NCBI RefSeq assembly: GCF_900100395.1
Contig: NZ_FNFB01000007.1
Span: forward strand, 186,001-250,000
Direction: 5' to 3'
DNA: 64,000 nucleotides
From: Nonomuraea maritima
Lineage (GTDB): Bacteria; Actinomycetota; Actinomycetes; Streptosporangiales; Streptosporangiaceae
Part shown: piece after piece, positions 1-8,374 of the stretch
Numbering within the stretch: position 1 is the first letter of the stretch
Layout of the letters: every line of letters begins with the position of its first letter
Program-made: the position numbers and the translations under genes
The notes under the pieces: generated by a model
The model's database searches: none
Told to the model about the DNA's origin: nothing
The model's input: the letters and a program-made list of their open reading frames with translations, nothing else

Positions 1-148
1 CCGAGAGGTACGGCAGCTCCTGCTCACGGGCTTCCTGCCTGGCGCGCAGCCCGTCGTTGAACACCGTCCGCGCGCACCCGAACGCCCGCGCCAGCGCGGT
101 GCGCTGACCAGGGGTCGGGTAGAGGCGGACGTTGTATCTGAGCTGCAC
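1..148 (-). CDS. tnpB: TnpB RNA-guided nuclease (IS200/IS605 or IS607 type), N-terminal part only
   Basis: Reading leftward from a GTG at 148, the frame is open to the window edge and gives 49 residues beginning VQLRYNVRLYPTPGQ and continuing with FGCARTVFNDGLRARQE. This is the typical N-terminal helix-turn-helix region of actinobacterial TnpB proteins, which are transposon-encoded, guide-RNA-directed DNA nucleases. The RuvC catalytic part, the 3' end and the guide-RNA region lie outside the window, so intactness cannot be judged. A divergent ribbon-helix-helix gene starts 47 bp away at 195, and both probably share the intervening promoter region. Family assignment is firm; the subfamily is not. 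Confidence 0.85.
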   Translation of the reverse strand, partial: MQLRYNVRLYPTPGQRTALARAFGCARTVFNDGLRARQEAREQELPYLS

Positions 149-194
149 GATCCGGAGCTTATCCCTTGCGACACCACAATGATGTCTGTTTCCG

Positions 195-359
195 ATGGCG
201 CTGCGGCTTCCCGACGACGTGCACGCACGGCTGATCACCCACGCAGCCACCGACCGCCGGTCCCACAACTCCCAGATCGTGCACCCGCTGGAGACCACAC
301 TCGACGCCGACGAGACACCCGACGAGACACCCGACGAGACACCCGACGAATCGCCTTGA
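195..359 (+). CDS. Small Arc/CopG-type ribbon-helix-helix protein next to tnpB
   Basis: An ATG at 195 opens a 54-residue frame beginning MALRLPDDVHARL and containing RRSHNSQIVHPLE. This is the beta-strand plus two-helix pattern of Arc/CopG ribbon-helix-helix DNA binders. The tail is an acidic repeat, three copies of DETP and then DESP, encoded by three tandem copies of a 12-bp unit at about 309-344. The stop codon lies inside a perfect 12-bp-arm hairpin at 344-372. It is divergent from tnpB. Proteins of this fold usually repress their own and adjacent promoters or act as antitoxins, but no toxin gene is visible here. Control of tnpB is an inference. Part of the helical segment is unusual (a proline in QIVHPLE), so binding may be impaired. 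Confidence 0.6.
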   Translation: MALRLPDDVHARLITHAATDRRSHNSQIVHPLETTLDADETPDETPDETPDESP

Positions 360-440
360 CGGCGATTCGTCGTTCCCTGCCCCGCTACGCGGGACAGTCC
401 GCTTCACCCCCGGCCTGAAGGCCGGAGCACTGCGGACGAT
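344..440. mobile_element. Probable end of the tnpB-bearing insertion element, with three hairpins
   Basis: Three perfect hairpins lie in a row: 12-bp arms at 344-355 and 361-372; CCCGC/GCGGG at 381-393; and CCGGCC-TGAA-GGCCGG at 410-425. The last motif is common at the ends of actinobacterial TnpB elements. Just beyond it, near 440-445, the interrupted XRE regulator regains family-like sequence. The exact boundary is not determined, and no target duplication is expected for this transposon class. Whether this is the left end of the leftward tnpB element or the right end of a derivative carrying the ribbon-helix-helix gene cannot be settled here. Confidence 0.55.
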
Positions 441-918
441 TCCGGTAGCGGACGAACGACGTGCCCGGCTCCAGCGGACGTCCGAGGACCTCCACGAGCA
501 GGGCGTTGCGCGCCAGGACCTCGCCGCGGTGGCCGAGCAGCAGCACCGGCACGTGGTCGAGCGTGCGCATCAGCCGCAGGAGACCGGCGTCGGGCCGCTG
601 GGCCGTGGAGGGCCCCGCGACGGCGCGGCGCCGCTGGGCCGGGGCGGCGAGGTCGCGCAGGTGCGCGTGCTCGACCTCGTCCAGGCGCAGCGCCCGGGCC
701 AGCGCGTCGAGCACCTCGGCGGAGATGTTGGCCTGGCGTCCCTGTTCGAGCCGGCTGTAGTAGTCGGAGCTCAGGCCCGCCAGCACGGCCAGCTCCTCGC
801 GCCGCAGACCGGGCACCCGCCGGGCCCCGGGGAAGGGCCGGATGCTTGCCTGGGAGGGCGTGAGACGGTCCCGCCGTGAGCGCAGGAACGCCCCGAGCGC
901 GGCGCGGTCACGTGGCAT
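385..918 (-). pseudogene. XRE/MmyB-family regulator truncated by an insertion element
   Basis: The ATG at 918 starts a protein with the layout of MmyB-type regulators: an XRE helix-turn-helix (RRVPGLRREELAVLAGLS, about residues 33-75) and the first part of the ligand-binding domain (LGHRGEVLARNALLVEVLG). At about residue 158, after EPGTSFVRY, family resemblance stops. The frame then runs through the hairpin-rich element end and terminates at 385. Relatives are around 270-290 residues, so roughly 40% of the gene is missing or lies beyond the element. It diverges from the SDR gene at 1144, the usual arrangement for this regulator class, so the SDR may have lost its regulator. Confidence 0.75.
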
Positions 919-1143
919 CCCCCAGAGTAGGCGACCGGACCAGCCGGGCTGCCCAGGGCGACCGCCAGGCGCCTTCCGAGGCCGGCGGCCGGGCCGGGCG
1001 TGGTCTTCCGGGGGCTCGCGTGACGGTCCTGGGCCTCCGTCGTGGGCCTCCGTCGTGGGCCGACGTGTGGTCAGGGTGGTTCGGGCGTGCCCAGGTTCGT
1101 CCTGGCCTGGCCCCGTGTCTGCGGTCGCCCTAGAAAGGGATCC
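919..1143. promoter_or_regulatory. Divergent promoter region between the truncated XRE gene and the SDR gene
   Basis: This 225-bp GC-rich spacer separates divergent genes and should hold both promoters. A tandem repeat of gggcctccgtcgt (two copies, then a partial third) lies at about 1029-1064. No clear operator palindrome or -10/-35 pair was recognised. The ribosome-binding site for the SDR gene is AGAAAGGGA just before 1144. Confidence 0.4.
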
Positions 1144-1944
1144 ATGACATCTCTGCACATGAACGACAGCACCTCCACGACCCCCGGCACCCGGCTGGCC
1201 GGTCGTACGGCCGTGGTCACCGGTTCGACCAGCGGGATCGGCGCGGCCATCGCCCGCGTGCTGGCCGGAGAGGGGGCGCACGTGGCGGTCAGCGGGCGGG
1301 ACGCGGCCCGCGGCGAGCTGGTCGTCAAGGAGATCCAGCAGGCCGGCGGGCGGGCCGACTTCGTCCCGGCGGACCTCGCGGGCGGCTACGACGAGCTGCG
1401 CGCCTTCGCCGCTCGGGCCACGGAAACGCTCGGCGGACGCGTCGACATCCTCGTCAACAACGCGGGCATCTACCCGGCGACGCTCACCGAGGACCTGCCG
1501 GACGCGGACCTCGACGCGATGCTCGCGGTCAACGTGCGCGCGCCGCACGTCCTGGTCGCCGCGATGGCGCCGGCGATGGCCGAGCGGGGCAGCGGCGCCA
1601 TCGTCACCATCGGCTCCTGGATGGCCCGGCTCGGCGGCCCGTACGCGGCGATGTACAGCGCGACCAAGGCGGCGGACGAGCAGCTCACCCGCAGCTGGGC
1701 CGCGGAGTACGGGCCGCGCGGCGTGCGGGTGAACACCGTCGCGCCAGGAGCGACCCTCACCCCGGGCAACGAGTCGGACCGCGCGGCGCTGGACGCGATG
1801 ACCGCGTCCACCCCGGCCGGCACCGTCGTGCGGCCGGACGACATCGCCAAGGGCGTCCTGTACGTGGTCAGCGACGACGCGGCGATGGTCCACGGCATCA
1901 CGCTCTACGTGGACGGCGGCATCTCCGCCACCCGCCTGTCCTGA
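1144..1944 (+). CDS. Short-chain dehydrogenase/reductase (classical SDR)
   Basis: A 266-residue cytosolic NAD(P)-dependent oxidoreductase. The cofactor motif is GSTSGIG near residue 26, followed by NNAG. The catalytic Tyr-x-x-x-Lys is present as YSATK, and the C-terminal VDGG region is typical of 3-oxoacyl-ACP-reductase-like SDRs. The ATG at 1144 was chosen because AGAAAGGGA precedes it; the open frame extends further upstream without family-like sequence. It is divergent from the truncated MmyB-type regulator at 385-918, a common actinobacterial pairing in which the regulator represses the oxidoreductase. The substrate cannot be told from sequence. Confidence 0.9.
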   Translation: MTSLHMNDSTSTTPGTRLAGRTAVVTGSTSGIGAAIARVLAGEGAHVAVSGRDAARGELVVKEIQQAGGRADFVPADLAGGYDELRAFAARATETLGGRVDILVNNAGIYPATLTEDLPDADLDAMLAVNVRAPHVLVAAMAPAMAERGSGAIVTIGSWMARLGGPYAAMYSATKAADEQLTRSWAAEYGPRGVRVNTVAPGATLTPGNESDRAALDAMTASTPAGTVVRPDDIAKGVLYVVSDDAAMVHGITLYVDGGISATRLS

Positions 1945-2112
1945 CCGGCACGCCTCCGCACCCCCCAAGCCGAATGGGTGCTACAGGATCATTCGTCCTT
2001 TATCGGTGGGTTCATCCGATCGTCGTGCCGTGTTCGCCCGGATGAGGATCGCGACCGGCAGAGTCTCCTCCTGAGTCGTGGAGCGCGGCCCACGTGTGCC
2101 CTTGTGGAGGAA

Positions 2113-3072
2113 ATGATGATCGCCCGTGTGAGAATCGCCGCCGGCGCGGCCGCTTCGATCGCTGTCGGAGCGCTGGCCATGAGCCTGGTCACCCCCGCCC
2201 AGGCGGCCGAGCCGACGCAGCCGCCCCCGGCCACCGCGGCGGCCGTCGCCGAGCCGCCCACCTTCGCCGCCACCCTGGCCCGCTCGTACGACACCTTCGA
2301 CGCGAACCAGGCGGTCGCCGTCGACAAGAAGTACTTCTACGTGGTCGACAACCGGAAGATCACCAAGCACGACAAGGCGACCGGCAAGCCATTGCTGCAG
2401 TTCGTGTCCAACCCGGGCGGCCCGCTGATCCACATGGACAGCGCCGTCGTGGTGGACGGCAAGCTGTACGCGTCGCACTCCAACTACGACCAGTCGCCGA
2501 TGGAGAGCTCCATCGAGGTGTTCGACACCAAGACGCTGAAGCACGTCGACACGTACAGCCTCGGCATCTACCGCGGCTCGCTGACCTGGCTGGACCGCCA
2601 CGACGGCGCGTGGTGGGCGGGCTTCGCCAACTACGACGAGGTGCCCGACGGCGAGACCGAGCCGTACGGCGGCACCTACAACACCCAGATCGTCAAGATG
2701 AACGACCACTTCCGGGTCGTCGAGTCGTGGAACATCCCGAAGACGATCCTCGACCGCTTCAAGCCGATGAGCAACTCCGGCGGTTCGTGGGGCCCCGACG
2801 GGCGGCTCTGGCTCAGCGGCCACGACCTCGGTGAGGCGTACGTGATGAAGCTGCCGTCCATGGGCCCCGAGCTCGAGTGGGTCGCCACCGTCACCCTGCC
2901 GGGCGTCGAGGGCCAGGGCATCGCCTGGGACCGTTCCGAGCACACGCCCAAGCTGTGGGCGATCAAGCGGTCCACGTCGCAGGCGATGAGCTTCACCGTC
3001 CCGTTCCGCCAGATCAGCGACCCGACCACCCAGCCGTGGCAGGTGTTCGGCCCGGGCCACTTCGAGCAGTGA
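2113..3072 (+). CDS. Secreted beta-propeller-like protein of unknown function
   Basis: About 319 residues. The N-terminus MMIARVRIAAGAAASIAVG is followed by a hydrophobic stretch and an ALA-type cleavage region (PAQAAEP), so the product is probably exported by the Sec route. The mature part has repeated short strand-like blocks (DKKYFYVVDNRKI, DGKLYASHSNYD, DGRLWLSGHDLG) spaced like propeller blades, but I do not recognise a named family or catalytic residues. GGAGG at 2106-2110 suits the second ATG at 2116 slightly better than the ATG at 2113. It ends 15 bp from a convergent XRE gene. Its function is unassigned. Confidence 0.75.
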   Translation: MMIARVRIAAGAAASIAVGALAMSLVTPAQAAEPTQPPPATAAAVAEPPTFAATLARSYDTFDANQAVAVDKKYFYVVDNRKITKHDKATGKPLLQFVSNPGGPLIHMDSAVVVDGKLYASHSNYDQSPMESSIEVFDTKTLKHVDTYSLGIYRGSLTWLDRHDGAWWAGFANYDEVPDGETEPYGGTYNTQIVKMNDHFRVVESWNIPKTILDRFKPMSNSGGSWGPDGRLWLSGHDLGEAYVMKLPSMGPELEWVATVTLPGVEGQGIAWDRSEHTPKLWAIKRSTSQAMSFTVPFRQISDPTTQPWQVFGPGHFEQ

Positions 3073-3087
3073 CCTCGACGAGCCGGG

Positions 3088-3936
3088 TCAGCCTTGTGCC
3101 GGGACAGGCCTGTCCAGTTCCGTAAGGCGTTCGAGGCTCTTCGCGTCGTCTCTGGTCACAGGGAGGAAGACGACGAGGTGCTGGGTGACGTCTTCGGTGA
3201 CGGCCAGCTTCGTGTAGTTGATGTCGATCCGCCCTACATGCGGGTGGTTGAAATGCTTGGTCGCCGAGGCGAATGCCTTGATGGGATGGGCCGACCACAT
3301 GGAGGCGAATGCGGGACTGGCCGCGAGCAAGGCGTCGACCAGCGCGGTGGTCCGCGGGTCATCGGGGTTCTTGCCGGCCGCCGCCCGGAACTGTCCGAGG
3401 ATGTCGCGTGCCTCACGCTGCCAGTCGAGGAGCAATGCGCGCATGCCGGGGCGGGTGAACAGCAGCCAGATGCTGTTGCGTTCCTCGTCCGGCAGGTCGT
3501 CCAGTCCGCCGACGAGGTTGGCGTATGCGCGGTTGTAGGCCAGCAGGTCCCAGCTCGGGTTGATCACGTGGGCCGGGTTGGGGTCGAGCGTGTCCACCAG
3601 TGCCCGCAGTGTTGGGTTGACCGGCATCCGGCGCGCTGGTTCGGCCGGCAGCGGTGCGTCGGCGAGAGCGAAGAGGTGACTGCGCTCGGCCGGTGTGAGC
3701 TGCAGCGTTCGTGAGAGGCTCTCGAGCACCTGGCGGGAGACGGTGATGTCTCGCGCTTGTTCCAGCCAGGTGTACCAGGTGACGCTCACCCCGGACAGCT
3801 GCGCGACTTCCTCGCGCCGCAGGCCGGGCGTGCGCCTGCGGGAGCCGCCGGCCAACCCGACCGCCTCGGGGGCGAGAGACTCCCGTCGAGAGCGCAGAAA
3901 CCCTGCCAGCTCCTTACGCCTCATCATGCTGACCAT
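3088..3936 (-). CDS. XRE/MmyB-family transcriptional regulator
   Basis: A 282-residue regulator. Residues about 1-85 form the XRE helix-turn-helix with the family signature RRTPGLRREEVAQLSGVS and TWYTWLEQ. The remainder is the MmyB-like ligand-binding domain (NPSWDLLAYNRAYANLVG, WLLFTRPGMRALLLDWQ), which in relatives binds a fatty-acid-like ligand. The ATG at 3936 is preceded by CAGGGCGG at suitable spacing; internal ATGs at 3927 and 3924 are alternatives. It is divergent from the MFS exporter at 4013, with 76 bp between them, so it probably controls that exporter. It is full length, unlike its relative at 385-918. Confidence 0.88.
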   Translation of the reverse strand: MVSMMRRKELAGFLRSRRESLAPEAVGLAGGSRRRTPGLRREEVAQLSGVSVTWYTWLEQARDITVSRQVLESLSRTLQLTPAERSHLFALADAPLPAEPARRMPVNPTLRALVDTLDPNPAHVINPSWDLLAYNRAYANLVGGLDDLPDEERNSIWLLFTRPGMRALLLDWQREARDILGQFRAAAGKNPDDPRTTALVDALLAASPAFASMWSAHPIKAFASATKHFNHPHVGRIDINYTKLAVTEDVTQHLVVFLPVTRDDAKSLERLTELDRPVPAQG

Positions 3937-4012
3937 GAAACCGCCCTGGTGGTGTTTATACCAGTGTAATCGGCATCTGTACCACGATAATGCCAAGCCC
4001 AATGATGGCCGG

Positions 4013-5257
4013 GTGAGCATTCAGCAACAGCAAACGGCATCGCCGGCCGACCGGACGCGCACCGCGGACAACGACTGGCGCGGACAGGTCACGATTCTGG
4101 CTGTCGGGTCCTTCGCCATGGGCACCGACTCCTTCGTGCTGGCCGGCATCCTGCCGCAGATTTCCAGCGGGCTAGGCCAGTCGATCAGCGCCATCGGCCA
4201 GGCCATCACCGTCTTCTCCCTCACCTACGGCCTGACCGCGCCGTTCCTCGCCGCGTTCACGAGCAGGCTCCCCCGCAAGCCACTGATGGCGTTCGCGCTG
4301 GCCCTGTTCGTTGTGGCCAACCTCGCCTCGGCCGCCGCGCCGACGCTGGCGCTCCTGCTCGTCGCGCGGGTCGCGGCCGGACTCGGCGCCGCTCTCTACA
4401 CGCCGAACGCGAGCGCGGCGGCCGCCGCGCTCGCCGGGCCGGCCCATCGCGGGCAGGCGCTCGCGGCCGTCCTCGGCGGGTTGACCGTCGGCACCGTTCT
4501 GGGCGTGCCTGTCGGTACCTGGATCGGCCAGCATCTGTCCTGGCAGGCGAGCCTGATCTTCGTCGCGTGCGTGGGCGCGGTCGCGCTGGCCGGCCTGCTC
4601 GCCGTCCTGCCGTCACTGCCGCTGCCGCCCGCCGTGCCGCTCCGCGCCCGGTTCGCGGTGCTGGCCAACGCCAGGGTGGTGGCGATCGTGGCGTTCATGC
4701 TCCTGGAGAGCGCGGCCGCCATCCTTGTCTACACCTACATCGCCCACGTCCTCGACGACACCGTGCACGCCCGTGGGACGACTCTCGCGCTGCTGCTGCT
4801 CGCGTGGGGCGTCGGCGGCGCCGTCGGCGCGTTCGGGAGCGGGCGGCTCACCGACCGCTGGGGCGCCGACCGCACCCTGTCTCTCGCGATCGGCGTGCTC
4901 GCCGTGACCCTCGCCGCGCTCGCCGTCTCGACCTCGCTACCGCTCGCGTTCGTCGTCATGGCACTCAACGGCGCGGCCGGGTGGGCGGTGGCGACGCCGA
5001 ACAACCACCGGCTCACCGAGTTCGTCCCGCACCTGCCCAGTGTTGTCATCTCCTTCAACTCCTCGGGCATCTACCTCGGCCAAGCGATCGGCGCGGGGCT
5101 CGGCGGGGTCCTGCTCGGCGCGATCTCGACGGCTCAGCTGTGCTACGTCGGCGCGGGCATCGCCGTACTGGCAGCCGCACTGCACCTGCTCATCGCGGCA
5201 GGGCCGCGAGCCCGTCCGCGATCGTGTCGGCGATCGGCGTCGTCGGACGGCCGATGA
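4013..5257 (+). CDS. MFS transporter, DHA1 type (drug or metabolite exporter)
   Basis: A 414-residue membrane protein with about twelve hydrophobic segments. It belongs to the AraJ/CmlA-like group of proton-coupled major facilitator exporters: FAMGTDSFVLAGILPQIS in the first helix and SRLPRKPLMA in the loop after helix 2. The GTG at 4013 was chosen because the sequence before it is not protein-like, although the frame stays open far upstream. It is divergent from an MmyB-type regulator. Its 3' end overlaps the convergent reductase gene by 68 bp, so both messages share antisense sequence. The substrate is unknown. Confidence 0.87.
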   Translation: MSIQQQQTASPADRTRTADNDWRGQVTILAVGSFAMGTDSFVLAGILPQISSGLGQSISAIGQAITVFSLTYGLTAPFLAAFTSRLPRKPLMAFALALFVVANLASAAAPTLALLLVARVAAGLGAALYTPNASAAAAALAGPAHRGQALAAVLGGLTVGTVLGVPVGTWIGQHLSWQASLIFVACVGAVALAGLLAVLPSLPLPPAVPLRARFAVLANARVVAIVAFMLLESAAAILVYTYIAHVLDDTVHARGTTLALLLLAWGVGGAVGAFGSGRLTDRWGADRTLSLAIGVLAVTLAALAVSTSLPLAFVVMALNGAAGWAVATPNNHRLTEFVPHLPSVVISFNSSGIYLGQAIGAGLGGVLLGAISTAQLCYVGAGIAVLAAALHLLIAAGPRARPRSCRRSASSDGR

Positions 5258-6071
5258 GGCGCGACAGGTCGCCCGGCGTGCCCGCGAGCGCGCCCCGGCT
5301 GATCGCCTCGTCGACGTCCACGAGCGTCTCGGCGAAGCCGTCCGGCAGGCCGAAGGAGACGAGCAGCGCCTTGCGCTCGGCGGCGGGCAGGCAGGTGTGG
5401 ACGACCTCCTTGCCGCTCTGCCGCGACACCTCCGCGGCGAACTCCTCGAACGTCCACGCGGTGTCGCCGCTCAGCTCGTACGCCTGGCCGAGGTGGCCGT
5501 CCTGCAGCAGGACGGCCGCCGCCGCGAGTCCGTAGTCGCGGCGCGGTGCGGTGGCGATGCGGCTGCCGGGGGCGACGTTGGTGACGACGACGCCCCGCTC
5601 GAGCACGCCCGCGAGGTCTCCGATGTCGCCCGCGTAGACCTCGGAGTACCAGTTGTTGCGCAGGAACGTGTAGGGCAGGCCCGAGTCGAGGATCAGGCGC
5701 TCGGTCTCGCGGTGGTCGGCGGCGAGCAGGAAGTCGGCCTTGGGGCCGCCGAACGCGCCGACGTACGCGAGCTGCGCCACCTCCGCCTTGCGCGCCGCGT
5801 CGAGCACCGCCTCGTGCTGCGTCACGCGCCGGCCTGCGTCGCCGCCCGGGATCAGCAGCACGCGGTCGCCCGGCTGGAACAGCCCGGCGAAGGTCTCGGG
5901 CCGGTCGTAGTCGGCGAGGTGCCGGCGCACGCCCTTGGCCACCAGGTCGGCGACCTTGTCCTCGGTGCGCGCGACGGCCGTGATGTCGCGGGCGGGCACG
6001 CCGGAGGCCAGCAGGTCCTCGATGACGATGCGGCCGAGCCGTCCGCTCGCCGCGGTGATGACGATGCTCAT
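5190..6071 (-). CDS. NmrA-like NAD(P)H-binding reductase (QorB type)
   Basis: A 293-residue atypical SDR. Its N-terminal Rossmann fold begins MSIVITAASGRLGR (compare the GxxGxxG of NmrA/QorB proteins), with TRP-like middle blocks FLLAADHRETERLI and YTFLRNNWYSE that are typical of NAD(P)H:quinone oxidoreductase 2. It probably reduces quinones or senses cofactor. The ATG at 6071 has AGAAAGAAG directly upstream, whereas an ATG at 6092 has no ribosome-binding site. It is divergent from an HxlR regulator with a palindromic operator between them, the familiar HxlR/QorB arrangement for electrophile or redox response. Confidence 0.88.
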   Translation of the reverse strand: MSIVITAASGRLGRIVIEDLLASGVPARDITAVARTEDKVADLVAKGVRRHLADYDRPETFAGLFQPGDRVLLIPGGDAGRRVTQHEAVLDAARKAEVAQLAYVGAFGGPKADFLLAADHRETERLILDSGLPYTFLRNNWYSEVYAGDIGDLAGVLERGVVVTNVAPGSRIATAPRRDYGLAAAAVLLQDGHLGQAYELSGDTAWTFEEFAAEVSRQSGKEVVHTCLPAAERKALLVSFGLPDGFAETLVDVDEAISRGALAGTPGDLSRLIGRPTTPIADTIADGLAALPR

Positions 6072-6147
6072 CGACTTCTTTCTGTGGGTCATAGGTGCAG
6101 GTCCAGCACCTTTCGCTCACCCTAGGAGCCGTACTGCGCCCGGCGGA

Positions 6148-6172
6148 AGTACCCACTTTCAAGTAAGGTACT
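6148..6172. promoter_or_regulatory. Putative HxlR operator between the QorB-like and hxlR genes
   Basis: AGTACC at 6148-6153 and its inverse GGTACT at 6167-6172 flank an ACTTTCAAGT centre, directly before the hxlR GTG at 6176. HxlR-family proteins are dimeric winged-helix repressors that often bind such GTAC-bounded palindromes in the divergent spacer. It probably governs both genes. Confidence 0.65.
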
Positions 6173-6175
6173 GAC

Positions 6176-6568
6176 GTGACAGTAAGCGCCAAGCAGGTTC
6201 CCGCGCCGCCGCCGAACGTCCACCGCACCGACTGCCCGTCGCGCGGGGTGCTGGAGCACGTCACCAGCCGCTGGGCGGTGCTCGTCCTCGCCGCGCTGCG
6301 GGAACGCCCCTACCGCTTCAGCGAGCTGCGCCGCCATGTCGAGGGGGTGAGCGAGAAGATGCTCGCGCAGACCCTGCAGACCCTCGAACGCGACGGCTTC
6401 GTCCACCGCGATGCCAAGCCGGTCATCCCGCCGCGCGTCGACTACTCGCTGACGCCCCTCGGGGCTGAGGTGGCCGAGCAGGTGTACGCGTTGACCCGCT
6501 GGGTCGAGCGCCGCCTGGACGACGTCTTCACGGCCCGCGAGTCGTACGACGAGGCCCGCACCAGCTGA
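6176..6568 (+). CDS. HxlR-family winged-helix transcriptional regulator
   Basis: A 130-residue single-domain protein with the HxlR pattern. A conserved cysteine lies near the start (HRTDCPSRGVLE), followed by SRWAVLVLAALRERPYRFSELRRHVEGVSEKML for the winged helix-turn-helix and a C-terminal dimerisation helix. The N-terminal Cys is the redox or electrophile sensor in several characterised relatives such as YodB, QorR and HypR. It starts at GTG 6176, four bases after the operator, so it is probably autoregulated. It is divergent from the QorB-like reductase and convergent with a quinone oxidoreductase gene. Confidence 0.92.
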   Translation: MTVSAKQVPAPPPNVHRTDCPSRGVLEHVTSRWAVLVLAALRERPYRFSELRRHVEGVSEKMLAQTLQTLERDGFVHRDAKPVIPPRVDYSLTPLGAEVAEQVYALTRWVERRLDDVFTARESYDEARTS

Positions 6569-6580
6569 TCTACTTTGTAA

Positions 6581-6607
6581 AGGCGCGGGACCGCGACATC
6601 CGCGCCT
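6581..6607. terminator. Hairpin between convergent hxlR and quinone oxidoreductase genes
   Basis: AGGCGCGG at 6581-6588 pairs with CCGCGCCT at 6600-6607 across an 11-base loop. There is no T-run, so this is a plausible bidirectional hairpin terminator of the GC-rich actinobacterial kind. Confidence 0.5.
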
Positions 6608-6627
6608 GGCAGGGGAGAGGGCGGCCG

Positions 6628-7617
6628 TCACACTGTGACGACGACCTTCCCCGGCGCGTGTCCCTCCTCCTGGTACCGCACCGCCGCCGGCAGCTCGTCG
6701 AACGTGTGGACGCGGTCGACCACCGGGCGCACCTTGCCGCTCTCGATGAGCCCGGTCAGCTCGACCAGGTTCCGCCGGCTGTACGGGTACCTGATCACGT
6801 CCGCCGTCACCGCCCGCTGCGAGGCGAACGCCGACAGCGCCAGCGTCGCGAACATCCGTCCGGCCGGCTGCAGCCACCGTCCCGCCGCGCCGCCGACCAG
6901 GACGCACACCCCTCGCGGGGTCAGCACCCTGCGGCACTCGGCGAACGAACGGTTCCCCGCGACGTACAGCAGCACGTCGTACGGGCCGCCGTCGCGGGGG
7001 AGGTCCTCCTTCGTGCGGTCGACGACCTCGTCGGCGCCCAGCGACCGCACCAGGTCCGCGTTCCTGCCGCCGCACACCCCGGTGACGTGCGCCCCGTACG
7101 CCTTGGCGAGTTGCACCGCGAACGTGCCCACCCCGCCCGACGCGCCGTTGACCAGCACCCGATGCCCCGGCCGCACCCGCCCGGCGTCGCGTACGGCGAG
7201 CAGCGCCGTGCAGGCCGCGAGCGGCACCGCGGCCGCCTCCTCGAACGACAGCGTCCCCGGCTTCGGAGCCAGGTCCCGCTGAGGGACGCAGACGTACTCG
7301 GCGAAAGCGCCGCCTTCCGGCAGCATCCCGAACACCTCGTCGCCCGGCTGGAACTCGGTCGCTCCCGGCCCGACCGCCTCCACCTGGCCGGCCACGTCCG
7401 CGCCGAGGATGGTGATCCGCGGCCTGCGCAGCCCAGGGCCGCCCGGCATGAGACGGGCGACGTACGGCTCGCCGCGCATGAAATGCCAGTCCCAGGGCTG
7501 GACGGACGTGGCACGCACCCGCACCAGCACCTCGCCGGGACCGGGGACCGGCACGGGCACGTCGGTGAGCTGGAGGGCGTCGGGCGAGCCGTACGAACGC
7601 AGGACGTACGCCTTCAT
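6628..7617 (-). CDS. Zinc-independent MDR-type NADPH:quinone oxidoreductase / alcohol dehydrogenase
   Basis: A 329-residue medium-chain dehydrogenase/reductase. It has a GroES-like N-terminal domain (MKAYVLRSYGSPDALQL, GEVLVRVRATSVQPWDW) and a Rossmann cofactor domain (LVNGASGGVGTFAVQLAKAYG, about residues 140-165). The paired structural-zinc cysteines of true alcohol dehydrogenases are not evident, which points to the quinone-oxidoreductase/zeta-crystallin branch. GAGGAG precedes the ATG at 7617. It may share redox roles with the neighbouring QorB-like reductase and HxlR, but the substrate is not determined. Confidence 0.9.
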   Translation of the reverse strand: MKAYVLRSYGSPDALQLTDVPVPVPGPGEVLVRVRATSVQPWDWHFMRGEPYVARLMPGGPGLRRPRITILGADVAGQVEAVGPGATEFQPGDEVFGMLPEGGAFAEYVCVPQRDLAPKPGTLSFEEAAAVPLAACTALLAVRDAGRVRPGHRVLVNGASGGVGTFAVQLAKAYGAHVTGVCGGRNADLVRSLGADEVVDRTKEDLPRDGGPYDVLLYVAGNRSFAECRRVLTPRGVCVLVGGAAGRWLQPAGRMFATLALSAFASQRAVTADVIRYPYSRRNLVELTGLIESGKVRPVVDRVHTFDELPAAVRYQEEGHAPGKVVVTV

Positions 7618-7714
7618 CGTGATCTCCTCGTGTGTGCGGTGACACGCACGAGTGTGCGGGCGGACCGCGCACGGCGTAACAGCCGAAAGTACGACCACGC
7701 GACCGGCCTATAGG

Positions 7715-8374
7715 TCAGCGCACGCGGTTGGTCTCGTACGCCCACATGGCGATCTCGACCCGGTTGCGGACGCCGAGCTTGGCCATCAGGCTCGCGACAT
7801 GGCTCTTGACCGTGCTCAGCGAGATGCGCAGCTCGTCGGCGATCTCGTTGTTGGTCCGTCCCCGGGCCACGGTCGCGAGGATCTGCTCCTCGCGCAGGGT
7901 GAGCGGCTCGATCGGCTGCGCCGGGGGAGGGGTGGGGCCCGCGCCCGCGAACGCCGCCATCAGCCTGGCCGTGATGCTCGGGGCGATGAGCGCGTCCCCG
8001 CCGGCGGCGGCCCTGACGGCCTGCGAGAGCAGGGCGGGGCCTGAGTCCTTGAGCAGGAAGCCGCGGGCGCCGGCGCGCAGCGCGGCGTAGACGTACTCGT
8101 CCAGGTCGAACGTGGTGATGACGACGACGGCCAGCGGGTCGGCCACGTCGGGCCCGGCCAGGCGGGCGGTCGCCTCGATGCCGTCGCAGCGCGGCATGCG
8201 GATGTCGAACAGGCACACGTCGGGCCGCAGCCGCCGGGCCAGCTCGACGGCCCGCAGCCCGTCGCCGGCCTCCGCCACCACCTCGATACCGGGCTGCGCG
8301 TCGAGGATCATCCGCAGCCCGGCGCGCGCGATCTCCTGGTCGTCGGCGACGATCACCCTGATGGTCGTGGTCAT
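7715..8374 (-). CDS. NarL/LuxR-family response regulator
   Basis: A 219-residue two-component response regulator. The receiver domain has the acidic pair (VADDQ), the phospho-acceptor Asp in LFDIRMPRCDG, Thr in VITTF and Lys in LLKDSG. The C-terminal LuxR helix-turn-helix is LTLREEQILATVARGRTNNEIADELRIS, split here across about residues 152-195. The start overlaps the 3' end of the upstream histidine kinase gene by 4 bp, so the two are translationally coupled and form a cognate pair. Targets are unknown. Confidence 0.95.
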   Translation of the reverse strand: MTTTIRVIVADDQEIARAGLRMILDAQPGIEVVAEAGDGLRAVELARRLRPDVCLFDIRMPRCDGIEATARLAGPDVADPLAVVVITTFDLDEYVYAALRAGARGFLLKDSGPALLSQAVRAAAGGDALIAPSITARLMAAFAGAGPTPPPAQPIEPLTLREEQILATVARGRTNNEIADELRISLSTVKSHVASLMAKLGVRNRVEIAMWAYETNRVR

